NCBI GenBank assembly: GCA_937892155.1
Contig: CALAUG010000030.1
Location: 62,001 to 126,000, forward strand
Direction: 5' to 3'
Length of the DNA stretch: 64,000 nt
Origin: an uncultured Bacteroidales bacterium
Lineage (GTDB): Bacteria > Bacteroidota > Bacteroidia > Bacteroidales > UBA1715
Positions 43,842 to 53,319 of the stretch are shown here, one piece after another. The position numbers and the translations under genes were made by a program. Below the pieces are notes generated by a model. The model was not told the origin of the DNA. It saw only the letters and a program-made list of their open reading frames with translations, and searched no databases. Every line of letters begins with the position of its first letter. Position 1 is the stretch's first letter.

Positions 43842-45686
43842 ATGACAGATTTCTCTTATATAAAACTCATAATTTGGGATTTGGATGATACTCTATGGCA
43901 GGGGACATTGAGTGAGGGAGATGTTTTATTGTCTGATAAGATAGTTACGTTAATTAAACGTTTGACAGATTGTGGAATTGTTAATTCAATTTGTTCTAAA
44001 AATGATAAGGCAATAGTAGAGCAAAAACTGCAAGAATTACACCTGTTGGATTATTTTGTATTTAATTCTATTGATTGGACACCTAAGGGAACTCGAATTC
44101 AATCAATATTGGATAATATTGGGTTGCGCGCAGAAAACACATTGTTTATAGATGACAATATGGTAAATTTGAATGAAGCCCGTTATTATGAACCAAACAT
44201 TCACATTGCAGAGCCTGCTATACTACAAGATTTAATTCATTATTACAATAGTGTAGAAGCAAAGGATTTGGAACACTCTCGTTTAAAGAGTTATAGAGTA
44301 TTAGAGCAAAAACAAATTAGTAAATCGCAGTATTCGGATAATACGGCATTTTTATTTAGCACCAATACAAGGGTTGAAATAAAAAAAGATTGTTTACAAC
44401 ATCTTGATAGAATAGAAGAATTGGTAAATCGAACCAATCAGTTGAATTATACAAAAAGACGATGTTCTCGGGATGAATTGTCGCAACTATTATCAGATAC
44501 TACTGTTGATGCTGGATATGTTGTTGTTGAAGATAATTTTGGGAAATATGGGATTGTTGGATTTTATGCCATTAAAAATAACGAATGCATACATTTTTTG
44601 TTTTCGTGTCGAACAATCGGTCAGGGTGTTGAGCAATATGTTTATTCAATATTGAATTTTCCTAATATTTCAGTTGTAGGAGATGTGATTGTTGATTTGA
44701 AGCGAATTCCTGCGCCTCAATGGATAAATCAAAAAAATCATTCTTGTCGAGAAAATAGAAAAAGAAAATTGTCTGGCAAAGTGTTGTTTAAAGGTCCCTG
44801 CGATTTGAGTTCTATGGTGTTGAATTTTGATTCATCGTCAATATTAACGGAATTTACATATATAGGTGAACATCAGAATTCAATAGAACATCATAATCAT
44901 TCAGTAAATTATTTACGATTCCCTTTTTTGTCGCAAATAGAGCGTGATGAATTGCAGACGGAATGTATGTTCAATGATGTTCAAATGTTTGATACAGAAT
45001 TGTTTAATCCTGAAGTTGGATTGGTTTTTTTGTCAACACTAATAGAAGCGAATTTGGCTATATATAGACGAAAACGAGATGGCTATTTATTGGCTTTTGG
45101 TGAATATTGTAATGATTTGACTGATAAAAACAACTTTGATAAGTTTTTGAAGAATGAGTTGTATTGTTATTCAAATAATTACACAGAGGAATGGTTGCAA
45201 ACATTTGCAAAAAACTGGGAATATTGTGGGCGGATTACTCCTCAAGAATACATACAAAATTTAAAAATGTTGTTGCAAAGGTTTCCACAGACAACAAAAT
45301 TATGTTTGATGTTGGGAAGTGAGTTACCTTATATGGCTAATAGTCAAAAATCCTATGAGAACCGCCACGTATTTCATAAGGAAATGAATGAAGCATTACG
45401 TCTATTTGCCCATAATAATGATAGAATTTTATTGCTTGATTTTAATGAATTCATACATAACCAAAATGATTTTACCAATAATATAAACCATTTTCAACGA
45501 AGGGTATATTATGAAATTTCACAAAAAGCAAATGAATATATTGAACAAGTCTTGGGTGAAAAATTGACAAAAAAGAATTCACTAAAAAGAATGAAAGAAA
45601 TATATGTTCCTCAAATAAAAGGTTGGATATTTGAACATACTCCAATGGTAATAAAAGATTTACGAAATTCTATTAGGAATCGTTAA
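43842..45686 (+). CDS. FkbH-like HAD-IIIC protein with a C-terminal SGNH-like domain
   Basis: A 614-residue two-domain protein. Residues 1-300 are FkbH-like: KLIIWDLDDTLWQGTLSEGD with the HAD nucleophile Asp pair, CSKNDKAIVEQKL, ENTLFIDDNMVNLNEA, and a GNAT-like segment FGKYGIVGFYAI. FkbH proteins load glyceryl or similar groups from central metabolism onto carriers. Residues about 325-600 are a poorly conserved domain with LCLMLGSELPY near 495 and DFTNNINHFQRRVYYEI near 555, a pattern like an SGNH hydrolase's end. It may install or acylate a non-sugar substituent. One base precedes the next gene. Confidence 0.75.
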   Translation: MTDFSYIKLIIWDLDDTLWQGTLSEGDVLLSDKIVTLIKRLTDCGIVNSICSKNDKAIVEQKLQELHLLDYFVFNSIDWTPKGTRIQSILDNIGLRAENTLFIDDNMVNLNEARYYEPNIHIAEPAILQDLIHYYNSVEAKDLEHSRLKSYRVLEQKQISKSQYSDNTAFLFSTNTRVEIKKDCLQHLDRIEELVNRTNQLNYTKRRCSRDELSQLLSDTTVDAGYVVVEDNFGKYGIVGFYAIKNNECIHFLFSCRTIGQGVEQYVYSILNFPNISVVGDVIVDLKRIPAPQWINQKNHSCRENRKRKLSGKVLFKGPCDLSSMVLNFDSSSILTEFTYIGEHQNSIEHHNHSVNYLRFPFLSQIERDELQTECMFNDVQMFDTELFNPEVGLVFLSTLIEANLAIYRRKRDGYLLAFGEYCNDLTDKNNFDKFLKNELYCYSNNYTEEWLQTFAKNWEYCGRITPQEYIQNLKMLLQRFPQTTKLCLMLGSELPYMANSQKSYENRHVFHKEMNEALRLFAHNNDRILLLDFNEFIHNQNDFTNNINHFQRRVYYEISQKANEYIEQVLGEKLTKKNSLKRMKEIYVPQIKGWIFEHTPMVIKDLRNSIRNR

Positions 45687-45687
45687 T

Positions 45688-46806
45688 ATGAAGGTATTAC
45701 ATATTTTGCCATATTTACGAAAAGGTGGTGCTCAAAGGTTGGCTCTTGACATTTGTCGCGAATTACAAAATCGTCAAATAGAGGTTCGTATTGTAAGTTT
45801 TGTTGATGAAAATGATTTTAAAGATTTAACAACAAGCCTTGATGTTAAAATTGTCCCTGCGAGTTTGCAATTGTCAATTTTTCATAAAAAACAATTCGAT
45901 ATTGATGCCCTTCAAAAAGCGATAGAGGATTTTGCTCCCGATGTGATTCACACACATTTGTTTGAAGCGGAGATTGTTTCACGTTCGTGCCATTATCCAC
46001 AAGCAAAATGGTTTTCGCATTGCCACGACAATATGAAGCAGTTCAGAAATTTCAGTTTGAAAACTTTGTTTAATAAAGATTTGCTTACCAATAATTTTGA
46101 AAAAAGATATTTAACCAAGCAATATAGGGCAAATGGTGGCAATACATTTATAGCCATTTCTCGCGACACGGAGAAATATTTTCAAGAAAACGCATCACGG
46201 TTTTCCATCGAACTACTGCATAACGCCATCGATTACAATAAGTTCTATCACCATAAAGACTTTGGCACAAACCATAAACTCAGATTAATAAACATAGGCT
46301 CGTATCAAGCAAAAAAAAATCAACAGTTTTTAATTGAAGTTGCTAAAGTGTTAAGATTCCGGAATATTGATTTTAAATTGATTTTGCTTGGTGATGGAGA
46401 TTTGTATAAAAATGTTGCTCGGCAAATAGAATTCAATAAGTTACAAAATTTTGTAGCACAATGTGGAAATGTAAATAATGTTGAAGAATATCTCTGGAAA
46501 TCGGATATTTATTTACATTCAGCCTATTACGAACCATTAGGTTTGGTTTTGCTCGAAGCGATGTCGGCAGGTCTGCCTGTTGTAACCCTTGACGGCAAAG
46601 GCAACCGCGATTTAATTGAAGAAGGCAAAAACGGATATATGATATACGAGCAAAATGCCGAATTGTTTGCTGATAAAATCCTCGAGATTTGGAACGACAA
46701 GCAGAAATATCAAGCGATGTCGCAGTATGCACAAGAATATGCAAAAAGGTTTGATATTGTGCCGTATGTGGATAGGCTTTTAAAATTTTATAAAAGTGAG
46801 AAATGA
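45688..46806 (+). CDS. GT4-family glycosyltransferase
   Basis: A 372-residue GT-B enzyme. The N-terminus LHILPYLRKGGAQRLALDIC is the version truncated three times upstream. The C-terminal donor site reads LINIGSYQAKKNQQFL, LLGDGDLYKNVARQI and YEPLGLVLLEAMSAGLPVV with the E-x7-E pair. This is the only intact member of that set in the window. The stop overlaps the next start by 4 bp. Confidence 0.92.
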   Translation: MKVLHILPYLRKGGAQRLALDICRELQNRQIEVRIVSFVDENDFKDLTTSLDVKIVPASLQLSIFHKKQFDIDALQKAIEDFAPDVIHTHLFEAEIVSRSCHYPQAKWFSHCHDNMKQFRNFSLKTLFNKDLLTNNFEKRYLTKQYRANGGNTFIAISRDTEKYFQENASRFSIELLHNAIDYNKFYHHKDFGTNHKLRLINIGSYQAKKNQQFLIEVAKVLRFRNIDFKLILLGDGDLYKNVARQIEFNKLQNFVAQCGNVNNVEEYLWKSDIYLHSAYYEPLGLVLLEAMSAGLPVVTLDGKGNRDLIEEGKNGYMIYEQNAELFADKILEIWNDKQKYQAMSQYAQEYAKRFDIVPYVDRLLKFYKSEK

Positions 46807-47687
46807 TAATAATGGAAGACCTGAATCTGTTCACTCATAAAATTGTTCTATATTCCATAATTACATTTTGGAGTTTGTTACTTGTGTGGTTTGTTCTCTC
46901 TGCTGTCATATGTAAAAAATCTTCATTTAAACTCAATGAAGATGTAAGATATGTTTTTGTTGGCTCGTCACATCCAGAATGTGCATATAATGATAGTATC
47001 ATAGAACATTCAAAAAACTATTCACGTTCAGGAGAAGCATATTGTTATACTTATGCTAAAGTAAAAGGTATTCTTCGCGATAATAAGCAAATAGAAACCA
47101 TTTTTGTTGAATTTTCCAATCCATTTATATATGATAATGAAGAATGGTTATGGTCGGACAAATATCTTCAGTATCATTATGTGACGTTTTCTCCTTTTTT
47201 AACATTATCGGAGCAGTGCTATTTATTCAAAAAACATATATCATGCTTTGTGCGAGCGTACCCATTTTTTGTGAAAGATGCAGGAAAAAAACTTATTACA
47301 AATCATTTGGATTATACGAATTATGGGGGGCATATAGAATCCTTAAATGTAATAGACACAACTTATGAGCAGCATTTAGCATATGCAGAAGAAAAAAATG
47401 TTCAATTATATTTTTTGGATAAAATTGTTTCATTTTGTCAGGAAAACAACGTGAAAATAGTTTTTGTTAGAAGTCCAATGTATAAAGATTATGTTTTTTG
47501 GCAGACAGAAGATGAATTTCAACAAATTCGAAAAGAACGTTATTCCGAAATTCAGTTTTTGGATTTTGGTCACTACCTAAATAATGCTCAATATTTTAGG
47601 GATTTTCAACATGTCAATAAATATGGTTCAGACATATTGTCAAATTATGTTGATAGTATTTTAAAGATTAATACGTATGCTTTTTAA
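46803..47687 (+). CDS. Membrane-anchored SGNH-like protein paired with an MBOAT
   Basis: A 294-residue protein with one N-terminal transmembrane helix (about residues 13-37) and a periplasmic domain. YVFVGSSHPECAYND resembles the SGNH nucleophile block (G-x-S) and DFGHYLNNAQYFRDFQHVNKYGSDILS the end D-x2-H block (FQHVN). It overlaps the MBOAT gene by 11 bp, the standard arrangement of AlgI/AlgJ-type or DltB/DltD-type acetylation pairs. It probably transfers acetyl groups to the glycan outside the membrane. Confidence 0.75.
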   Translation: MIIMEDLNLFTHKIVLYSIITFWSLLLVWFVLSAVICKKSSFKLNEDVRYVFVGSSHPECAYNDSIIEHSKNYSRSGEAYCYTYAKVKGILRDNKQIETIFVEFSNPFIYDNEEWLWSDKYLQYHYVTFSPFLTLSEQCYLFKKHISCFVRAYPFFVKDAGKKLITNHLDYTNYGGHIESLNVIDTTYEQHLAYAEEKNVQLYFLDKIVSFCQENNVKIVFVRSPMYKDYVFWQTEDEFQQIRKERYSEIQFLDFGHYLNNAQYFRDFQHVNKYGSDILSNYVDSILKINTYAF

Positions 47688-49125
47688 TTCAATTGAATTT
47701 TTTGTTTTTCTACCAATAGTATTTCTTCTTTATTGGTTTGTTTTCAATAGAAATGTGAAACTGCAAAATTTATTTGTAGTCGTTGTCTCATATGTGTTTT
47801 ATGGATGGTGGGACTGGCGTTTTCTATTGTTGATTGCCTTCACGTCATTGTGTAGTTTTTTCAGTGGAATTTTGATAGACCGCTATCGTGGTGACGGGCG
47901 GAAGCCAAAATTAATCAATACGGCAAATATTGTAGTGAATTTGCTGGTGCTGGGAGTATTCAAATACTACGACTTTTTTGTTACATCTTTTGCAAATGTA
48001 TTCCTTGATGGCAAAACCGATGGCTTGTTGCTACAGTTAATCTTGCCAGTTGGCATTAGTTTTTATACATTTCAGGCGTTGGGTTACAGCATAGATGTGT
48101 ACAAGGAGAAACTTTCTGCAACGAAAGATGTGGTTCAGTTTTTTGCGTTCGTCAGTTTTTTCCCGCAACTGGTGGCAGGCCCGATAGAACGGGCTACCAA
48201 TCTTCTTCCGCAGTTTTCAAAATCACGGACATTTGACTATGAAACGGCTGTTGATGGTTGTCGTCAGATGTTGTGGGGCTTTTTCAAGAAAATAGTGATA
48301 GCCGACAATTGTGCTCCTATTGTAAACCAAATATTTGATAATTATCAAACAATCAATGGATGCACCTTGCTCATAGGGGCGATATTCTTTACCTTTCAGA
48401 TATATGGCGATTTTTCGGGATATTCCGACATAGCGATTGGAACGGCAAAATTATTTGGCATTCGCTTGATGCGAAATTTCAACGTACCGTATTTCAGTCG
48501 TGACATAGCCGAGTTTTGGAGACGGTGGCATATCTCGCTCACAACGTGGTTCCGTGACTACGTGTATATACCACTTGGCGGTAGCAGGGTTGCAAAGTGG
48601 AAAATTGTACGAAACACCTTCGTTATTTTTCTGTTGAGTGGATTTTGGCATGGCGCAAACTGGACTTTTATTGTGTGGGGCGCGTATCATGCATTGTTGT
48701 TTTTGCCGTTGATATTGGCTGGGAAAAATAGAAAATATACCAATGCTGTTGCCGAAGGAAAACAGCTTCCTTCACTTAAAGAATGTTTTCAAATGTTGTT
48801 CACGTTCATGCTGGTGGCTATTGGATGGATAATTTTCCGTGCAGAAAGCATCGGGGACGCATGGCAATATATCGGTGGATTATTTGACACCTCATTCTTC
48901 GATTTTAGTAAAAATGAGGTCATTCAATATCGCACATTTATTAAACTTGGATTATTTATTATATTAATGATTTGTATTGAATGGTGTTTCCGTGAAAAAC
49001 GTTTTCCGTTGGATTTTTCTGTAGATTCGTCAAAATTGTTGCATATTGCCACATATTATTGTTTGTTGTTTTTTATAATAATGTTTGGTGTTCAACCTGT
49101 ACAATTCATATATTTTCAGTTTTAA
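47677..49125 (+). CDS. MBOAT O-acyltransferase (AlgI-like)
   Basis: A 482-residue membrane protein with about eleven helices. WRRWHISLTTWFRDYVYIPL carries the family Asn/Asp-region motif and LLSGFWHGANWTFIVWGAYH contains the catalytic His. It moves acyl groups across the inner membrane for polysaccharide O-acetylation together with the overlapping SGNH-like protein. Confidence 0.96.
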   Translation: MLFNSIEFFVFLPIVFLLYWFVFNRNVKLQNLFVVVVSYVFYGWWDWRFLLLIAFTSLCSFFSGILIDRYRGDGRKPKLINTANIVVNLLVLGVFKYYDFFVTSFANVFLDGKTDGLLLQLILPVGISFYTFQALGYSIDVYKEKLSATKDVVQFFAFVSFFPQLVAGPIERATNLLPQFSKSRTFDYETAVDGCRQMLWGFFKKIVIADNCAPIVNQIFDNYQTINGCTLLIGAIFFTFQIYGDFSGYSDIAIGTAKLFGIRLMRNFNVPYFSRDIAEFWRRWHISLTTWFRDYVYIPLGGSRVAKWKIVRNTFVIFLLSGFWHGANWTFIVWGAYHALLFLPLILAGKNRKYTNAVAEGKQLPSLKECFQMLFTFMLVAIGWIIFRAESIGDAWQYIGGLFDTSFFDFSKNEVIQYRTFIKLGLFIILMICIEWCFREKRFPLDFSVDSSKLLHIATYYCLLFFIIMFGVQPVQFIYFQF

Positions 49126-49135
49126 ACAAAAATAA

Positions 49136-50380
49136 ATGCCTCCGCAAACTCTCATATTTCTCTGTGATAATTATCCTATAGCTGCTCGCGAATTTTTTGT
49201 GGATGACGAGATGCGTGTTATAGCGGACAAGTTTGAAAAAGTCATAGTGTGTACTGTGGCACTGCAGTACGATATTGGATTGAATCGCTACGTCCCAGAG
49301 AATATGGTTGTGGAGCAATTTTCACGAATAGTGATGGAAGAAGGCAAATGGAAATCTGTATTTCAAATGTTTTCTCCAATGTTCATTCGTGAATTGTTAT
49401 TTGCATTATGGTTGTTGCCAATACGGCGTTGGTTTTCTGCATTCAAAATTATGTATGTGGAACTACATAGAGCAAAACGTGTGAAAGACTATGTTTGTGC
49501 AATTGTGCAGAAATACCATCTATCCATAGATAACAGTGTGTTCTATTCTTATTGGCACGATTATAAGGCAATGGCGTTGGCACTGTTACGCAAGGAAAAT
49601 CCAACCATAAAATGTTTTGCCCGTGCACACGGATGGGATGTATTTGCCGAACGGCAAACTCCACCGTATTTGCCATTTAAGAATTTCATTATCGAAAACC
49701 TTACAAAGACTATTTCTATTTCCGATGCAGGTAAAAAGGCTTTTGAGACATATTTGAATAAAGACTTGACAGAAAAAGTTGTCGTTTCACGATTGGGAAA
49801 ATTCAACGACAGAACCCCATTATTGCACAAGACAAATGATGATTTTGTGATTTGCAGTTGCAGTAATTTGATACCTGTAAAACGTGTTGACAAGATAATT
49901 GAAGTTTTATCGTTACTTCAAATAAAAAATATAAAATGGATTCATTTTGGAGATGGACCATTGAGAGAGCAGTTAGAAAAACTAACTGGTGAAAAATTGA
50001 AAAATATTTCGATTGATTTTAAAGGTATGGTTTCTAATGAGAAAATACTGGATTTTTACGCAGAACAATTTGTCGACTTGTTTATAAATCTCAGTGATTC
50101 TGAAGGTATTCCTGTAAGCATAATGGAAGCCTTGTCTGCTGGTATTCCTGTACTTGCAACAAATGTTGGTGGCACTGGCGAATGTGTGAGTCAAGAGAAT
50201 GGTTTTCTTGTTGAAAAAATAACACCAGTAGAAGAAATAGCTTCGGTGGTGGATAACTATTTTGTTTCAAATGCAGAAAGTATTATTAGTAAGCGTACAA
50301 TCGCCTATGAATTTTGGAAAGAAAACTACGAGGCAGGTAGAAACTATACTGATTTTGAAAAAATACTGCTTTCATTGTAG
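49136..50380 (+). CDS. GT4-family glycosyltransferase
   Basis: A 414-residue GT-B enzyme with a long N-terminal acceptor domain. SYWHDYKAMALALL and CFARAHGWDVFAERQ lead to the donor half: VICSCSNLIPVKRVDKIIE, WIHFGDGPLREQLEKL and SEGIPVSIMEALSAGIPVLA (ExxxxE). It is the last gene of the rightward glycan block. Confidence 0.9.
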   Translation: MPPQTLIFLCDNYPIAAREFFVDDEMRVIADKFEKVIVCTVALQYDIGLNRYVPENMVVEQFSRIVMEEGKWKSVFQMFSPMFIRELLFALWLLPIRRWFSAFKIMYVELHRAKRVKDYVCAIVQKYHLSIDNSVFYSYWHDYKAMALALLRKENPTIKCFARAHGWDVFAERQTPPYLPFKNFIIENLTKTISISDAGKKAFETYLNKDLTEKVVVSRLGKFNDRTPLLHKTNDDFVICSCSNLIPVKRVDKIIEVLSLLQIKNIKWIHFGDGPLREQLEKLTGEKLKNISIDFKGMVSNEKILDFYAEQFVDLFINLSDSEGIPVSIMEALSAGIPVLATNVGGTGECVSQENGFLVEKITPVEEIASVVDNYFVSNAESIISKRTIAYEFWKENYEAGRNYTDFEKILLSL

Positions 50381-50544
50381 GTATAATTATACAAAAAAGT
50401 TGTCTAATTCATTTTTTACCTCCAAAACTACAATAGAGAGGAACTATTTTGTTGTTAGATAGTTTTCTTTCTATGGTAAGTTTGTTGATTTCTTGGAGAT
50501 TTAGTGAATGTTACACCTTTTGTGGAATGAGGTTCAATAAGAAT

Positions 50545-51867
50545 TTAAATATTCTCCAAATGGTTAACTAGTTCCGCCAGTTTCTCAACTTGTTGCTCCC
50601 GTGAATACTGGGTGGTATTGACAGAAGAACACGCTATACAGCCATTTGTACTAAACTCTTTGTATAACTGTGGAAGTATGGTTGCAAGATGTGCTTGGTT
50701 TTGTACGATAATGCCAGATTTTGTTTTTGTAATAATGTCCTCTTGGGGGCAACTTGTATTGTTACCATTGTTGTAATAGAGTTGTTTTAGTTTTAGAGCA
50801 CTTTCATCATTTGCATAACAAAACAGTATATTTCGTTGAAGTGCGAGATAATCGTAGATTTTTGTACCAACTATTCTATAATCGTTGAATAGTAGAAACA
50901 CATTGTGTTCTGCGAGTAATGGCAATAATTTATTGTTGGTAATGCGTGGAAATATGGTAACGTAAGGTTTTAAGGCTTGAAATTTTTCCGTGAGTAGATT
51001 TTCAATGCCAATATGGTCTTTAATACCAAAAAAGTTGAACTCAAAAGCATCAAGTGCATTATTAAGTACTAATTGGTTAAAACAATCCAATACACTTTCG
51101 AGAGGATGATATTTATAAATGGTTCCAACATACGCAAAGCGGAGCTTGTCGCTTTTTTGTGCAATATGTTTCACGGATTGTACTGCTTCTGAATCGTAGC
51201 CGTTGGCAATAATGAACGCTTTTTTGTTTACAAGAGAAGTGATTTTCTGTGCGAAGAATTCACTTACGGTAGTTATACAACTGGCATTTCGGGTGTATTT
51301 TGTTTCGGCAAAAGTGTTTCTTGTTTGGAACAACCAATTTTTGCTTCTGTTGTTGTCTTGTGTCCAAGGATCCCGGTAATCGGCAATCCATGGAGTGTTA
51401 TACTTTTTGCTTAGTTGTGAGGCATATTTAAACAATACAAAAGGCTCTCCTGTTGCAATAATGGCATCGACTGATTTGATTTTGAGATAGTTACGGGCAC
51501 CACGGTAAATGCAGGATTTGGGTCCAACATTGAAAAAAAATTGTGCAAATTCGTAGTAACACGATACAAATTTACGGATGAAGGCAAATTTGTGCGTACC
51601 ATATTTCAAGAGAATTTTGTTAGCTAGGTTCGGTTTGTACGGAGTACGAATAATTGTTCCTAATTCTGTTTCTTCAACAATGGTTTCGTTGGTTGCGCTA
51701 GGAGCAATGTAGTCGAGTTCGTTGCCGTATTTGTTTTCCCATTGGCGTGTAATTACGATAGGGTAAACGCCATATTTTTTAAGGTACTTATACCAAGCGT
51801 ATGGTCGAAGACCCCCAACAGAGACGTAAGGAGGAAAATCGTACGCAAGTATAAGTAATCGTTTCAT
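50545..51867 (-). CDS. GT4-like glycosyltransferase
   Basis: A 440-residue protein starting MKRLLILAYDFPPYVSVGG at 51867. The N-terminus is the glycine-rich start of GT4-like enzymes. The middle has AIIATGEPFVLFKYAS and PWIADYRDPWTQDN and the C-terminal half has LRFAYVGTIYKYHPLES; the usual ExxxxxxxE is weak. The frame stays open to 52116, but that part only translates the 33-bp repeats and the duplicated promoter, so it is excluded. It is the downstream partner of wecB. Confidence 0.85.
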   Translation of the reverse strand: MKRLLILAYDFPPYVSVGGLRPYAWYKYLKKYGVYPIVITRQWENKYGNELDYIAPSATNETIVEETELGTIIRTPYKPNLANKILLKYGTHKFAFIRKFVSCYYEFAQFFFNVGPKSCIYRGARNYLKIKSVDAIIATGEPFVLFKYASQLSKKYNTPWIADYRDPWTQDNNRSKNWLFQTRNTFAETKYTRNASCITTVSEFFAQKITSLVNKKAFIIANGYDSEAVQSVKHIAQKSDKLRFAYVGTIYKYHPLESVLDCFNQLVLNNALDAFEFNFFGIKDHIGIENLLTEKFQALKPYVTIFPRITNNKLLPLLAEHNVFLLFNDYRIVGTKIYDYLALQRNILFCYANDESALKLKQLYYNNGNNTSCPQEDIITKTKSGIIVQNQAHLATILPQLYKEFSTNGCIACSSVNTTQYSREQQVEKLAELVNHLENI

Positions 51868-51885
51868 TAAATACACATATAGGTA

Positions 51886-51940
51886 AAAGTACACATTCTT
51901 CGAGAATGAACAAAATAAATGAAGTGGAAAGGATGAAATC
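51886..51940. repeat. Copy of the wecB promoter region
   Basis: About 53 bp (AAAAGTACACATTCTTCGAG and on) match 53142-53194 with a handful of changes. In this copy the -7 box has lost its final G (TACTTTTA against TACTTTTG), so promoter strength here is uncertain. Confidence 0.75.
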
Positions 51941-51951
51941 AAGTAAAATTT

Positions 51952-52044
51952 ACACTTTTCTTGGGGAATGTTGGAGTGAAAACTACACTTTTCTTGGGGA
52001 AAGTTAGAGCAAAAACCACATTTTTCTTGGGGAATGCTTATAGG
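51952..52044. repeat. Orphan triple direct repeat with 33-bp period
   Basis: Units begin at 51952, 51985 and 52018; each opens ACACTTTTCTTGGGGAA (or a close variant) and the third is cut short. The third overlaps the wecB stop codon. The spacing equals that of the operator-like repeats before the ATPase at 30306. Confidence 0.85.
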
Positions 52045-53123
52045 TGTATTATTACATCCATTATTCTTTCTGCTGCTTTTCCGTCCCAAAGTGGTGGAAT
52101 GGAACCTTGTTTCCATTTTCCGTTAAATAAGGTTTGTAGGGCGGGAACAAGATTGTCGGGGTTAGTTCCAATAAGTTCGTTGGTCCCAATAGTGCATGTT
52201 TCCGGACGTTCTGTGTTATCTCTCATCGTCATACAAGGAACGCCGAGAACAGTTGTCTCTTCGGTTATTCCGCCTGAGTCGGTTATAACGGCCAGGGAGT
52301 TTTGTATGCAGTAGATAAATTCCAAGTAACCAAGTGGTTTGGTGAATTGTATGTTTTTAAACGAGTATTGCACGTTTGCAAGTCGTTGTTCGGTACGAGG
52401 ATGGATAGGAAATACTATAGGATGTCCCTGTGCATTGTCGTCGATGGCTTGTAGAATATGTAGCAAGTTTTCCGTATTGTCAACATTGGCAGGACGATGC
52501 AATGTGAGGATGATATATTTTTTTGTTTGTAACCCGTATTCCTCAAAAATAGAAGGTCGTTGTAGTTCGTGTAAGTTTGCCAACAAACAATCTATCATAA
52601 CATTGCCCACAAAGAAAATCCGTTCATTAGGAATACCTGCTTTTTGTAGGTTGTTTAACGCATAATCCGATGTAATGAAAAAATAGTCGGTAATGCTGTC
52701 GGTAACCATGCGGTTAATTTCTTCGGGCATCGACAAGTCGAATGAGCGTATGCCAGCTTCCACATGGGCAAGTTTTATTCCCATTTTTTTTGCTACAATG
52801 GAGCAGGCCATAGTAGAAGTTACATCGCCAACAACTATAACTAAATCGGTAGGATGTGAACTAAGATATTGCTCAAATGCAATCATAATGGCTCCTGTTT
52901 GTTCAGCCTGTGTGCCACCGCCAGCAGCCAAATTCACGTCAGGTTCAGGAATATTCAATTCCTCAAAAAAAAGACCACTCATCAACTTGTCGTAGTGTTG
53001 GCCAGTATGTACAAGGCTATATTGAACGTCAACACCTTGTTTTTGACGTTTTTTTATTTCGTTTATGATGGGACTCACTTTCATAAAATTCGGGCGAGCT
53101 CCCGCAACTAACGTAATATGCAT
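52038..53123 (-). CDS. wecB: UDP-N-acetylglucosamine 2-epimerase (non-hydrolysing)
   Basis: A 361-residue GT-B-fold epimerase making UDP-ManNAc from UDP-GlcNAc. TLVAGARPNFMKVSPII at the start, LAHVEAGIRSFDLSMPEEINR, and GGITEETTVLGVPCMTMRDNTERPET near the C-terminus are diagnostic. The longer frame to 53222 is rejected since it crosses the promoter at 53141. ManNAc or its derivatives are probably part of the glycan. Confidence 0.96.
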   Translation of the reverse strand: MHITLVAGARPNFMKVSPIINEIKKRQKQGVDVQYSLVHTGQHYDKLMSGLFFEELNIPEPDVNLAAGGGTQAEQTGAIMIAFEQYLSSHPTDLVIVVGDVTSTMACSIVAKKMGIKLAHVEAGIRSFDLSMPEEINRMVTDSITDYFFITSDYALNNLQKAGIPNERIFFVGNVMIDCLLANLHELQRPSIFEEYGLQTKKYIILTLHRPANVDNTENLLHILQAIDDNAQGHPIVFPIHPRTEQRLANVQYSFKNIQFTKPLGYLEFIYCIQNSLAVITDSGGITEETTVLGVPCMTMRDNTERPETCTIGTNELIGTNPDNLVPALQTLFNGKWKQGSIPPLWDGKAAERIMDVIIHL

Positions 53124-53140
53124 GGAATCAATACTTTTCA

Positions 53141-53171
53141 CAAAAGTACACATTCTCCGAAAATGAACAAA
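53141..53171 (-). promoter_or_regulatory. wecB promoter
   Basis: On the minus strand TTTG (53168-53171), 19 bp, TACTTTTG (53141-53148), 18 bp before ATG 53123. Confidence 0.8.
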
Positions 53172-53226
53172 ATAAATGAAGGGGAAGAGATGAAGGGGAG
53201 ACGATTCTTGAATATTTCTCAAATAT

Positions 53227-53257
53227 TTTGCAAATTCAAAAACTTTTATTTCCTTTG
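53227..53257 (+). promoter_or_regulatory. Probable trpB2 leader promoter
   Basis: TTTG at 53227-53230, 19 bp, TTCCTTTG at 53250-53257 (one mismatch to TAnnTTTG). It lies 18 bp before the leader-peptide ATG. Confidence 0.5.
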
Positions 53258-53274
53258 TGGAGAATAAAAAGGAA

Positions 53275-53319
53275 ATGAATTCGTTGATTATAAATAATCG
53301 TTGGTGGTGGCTCTCCTAA
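53275..53319 (+). CDS. Trp attenuator leader peptide
   Basis: A 14-codon frame, MNSLIINNRWWWLS, with three consecutive TGG codons at 53302-53310 near its end. It lies directly upstream of competing hairpins and a terminator, then trpB2. This is the classic form of a ribosome-sensed tryptophan leader. The peptide is too short for similarity evidence; the call rests on the Trp run, position and RNA structure. Confidence 0.88.
   Translation: MNSLIINNRWWWLS

Noticed and set aside
51952..52044. Possible CRISPR array (three repeats of 33 bp)
   Set aside because: Units are contiguous without unique spacers, the third is truncated, and no cas gene is present. The same applies to 30220-30302 and 41560-41628.
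51868..52116. N-terminal extension of the GT4-like protein with three PQEKC-type repeats
   Set aside because: The open frame only translates the 33-bp DNA repeats and duplicated promoter; the family start MKRLLILAYDFPP is at 51867.
53124..53222. Longer wecB N-terminus
   Set aside because: It crosses a good promoter, and MHITLVAGARPNFMKV at 53123 is the conserved start.
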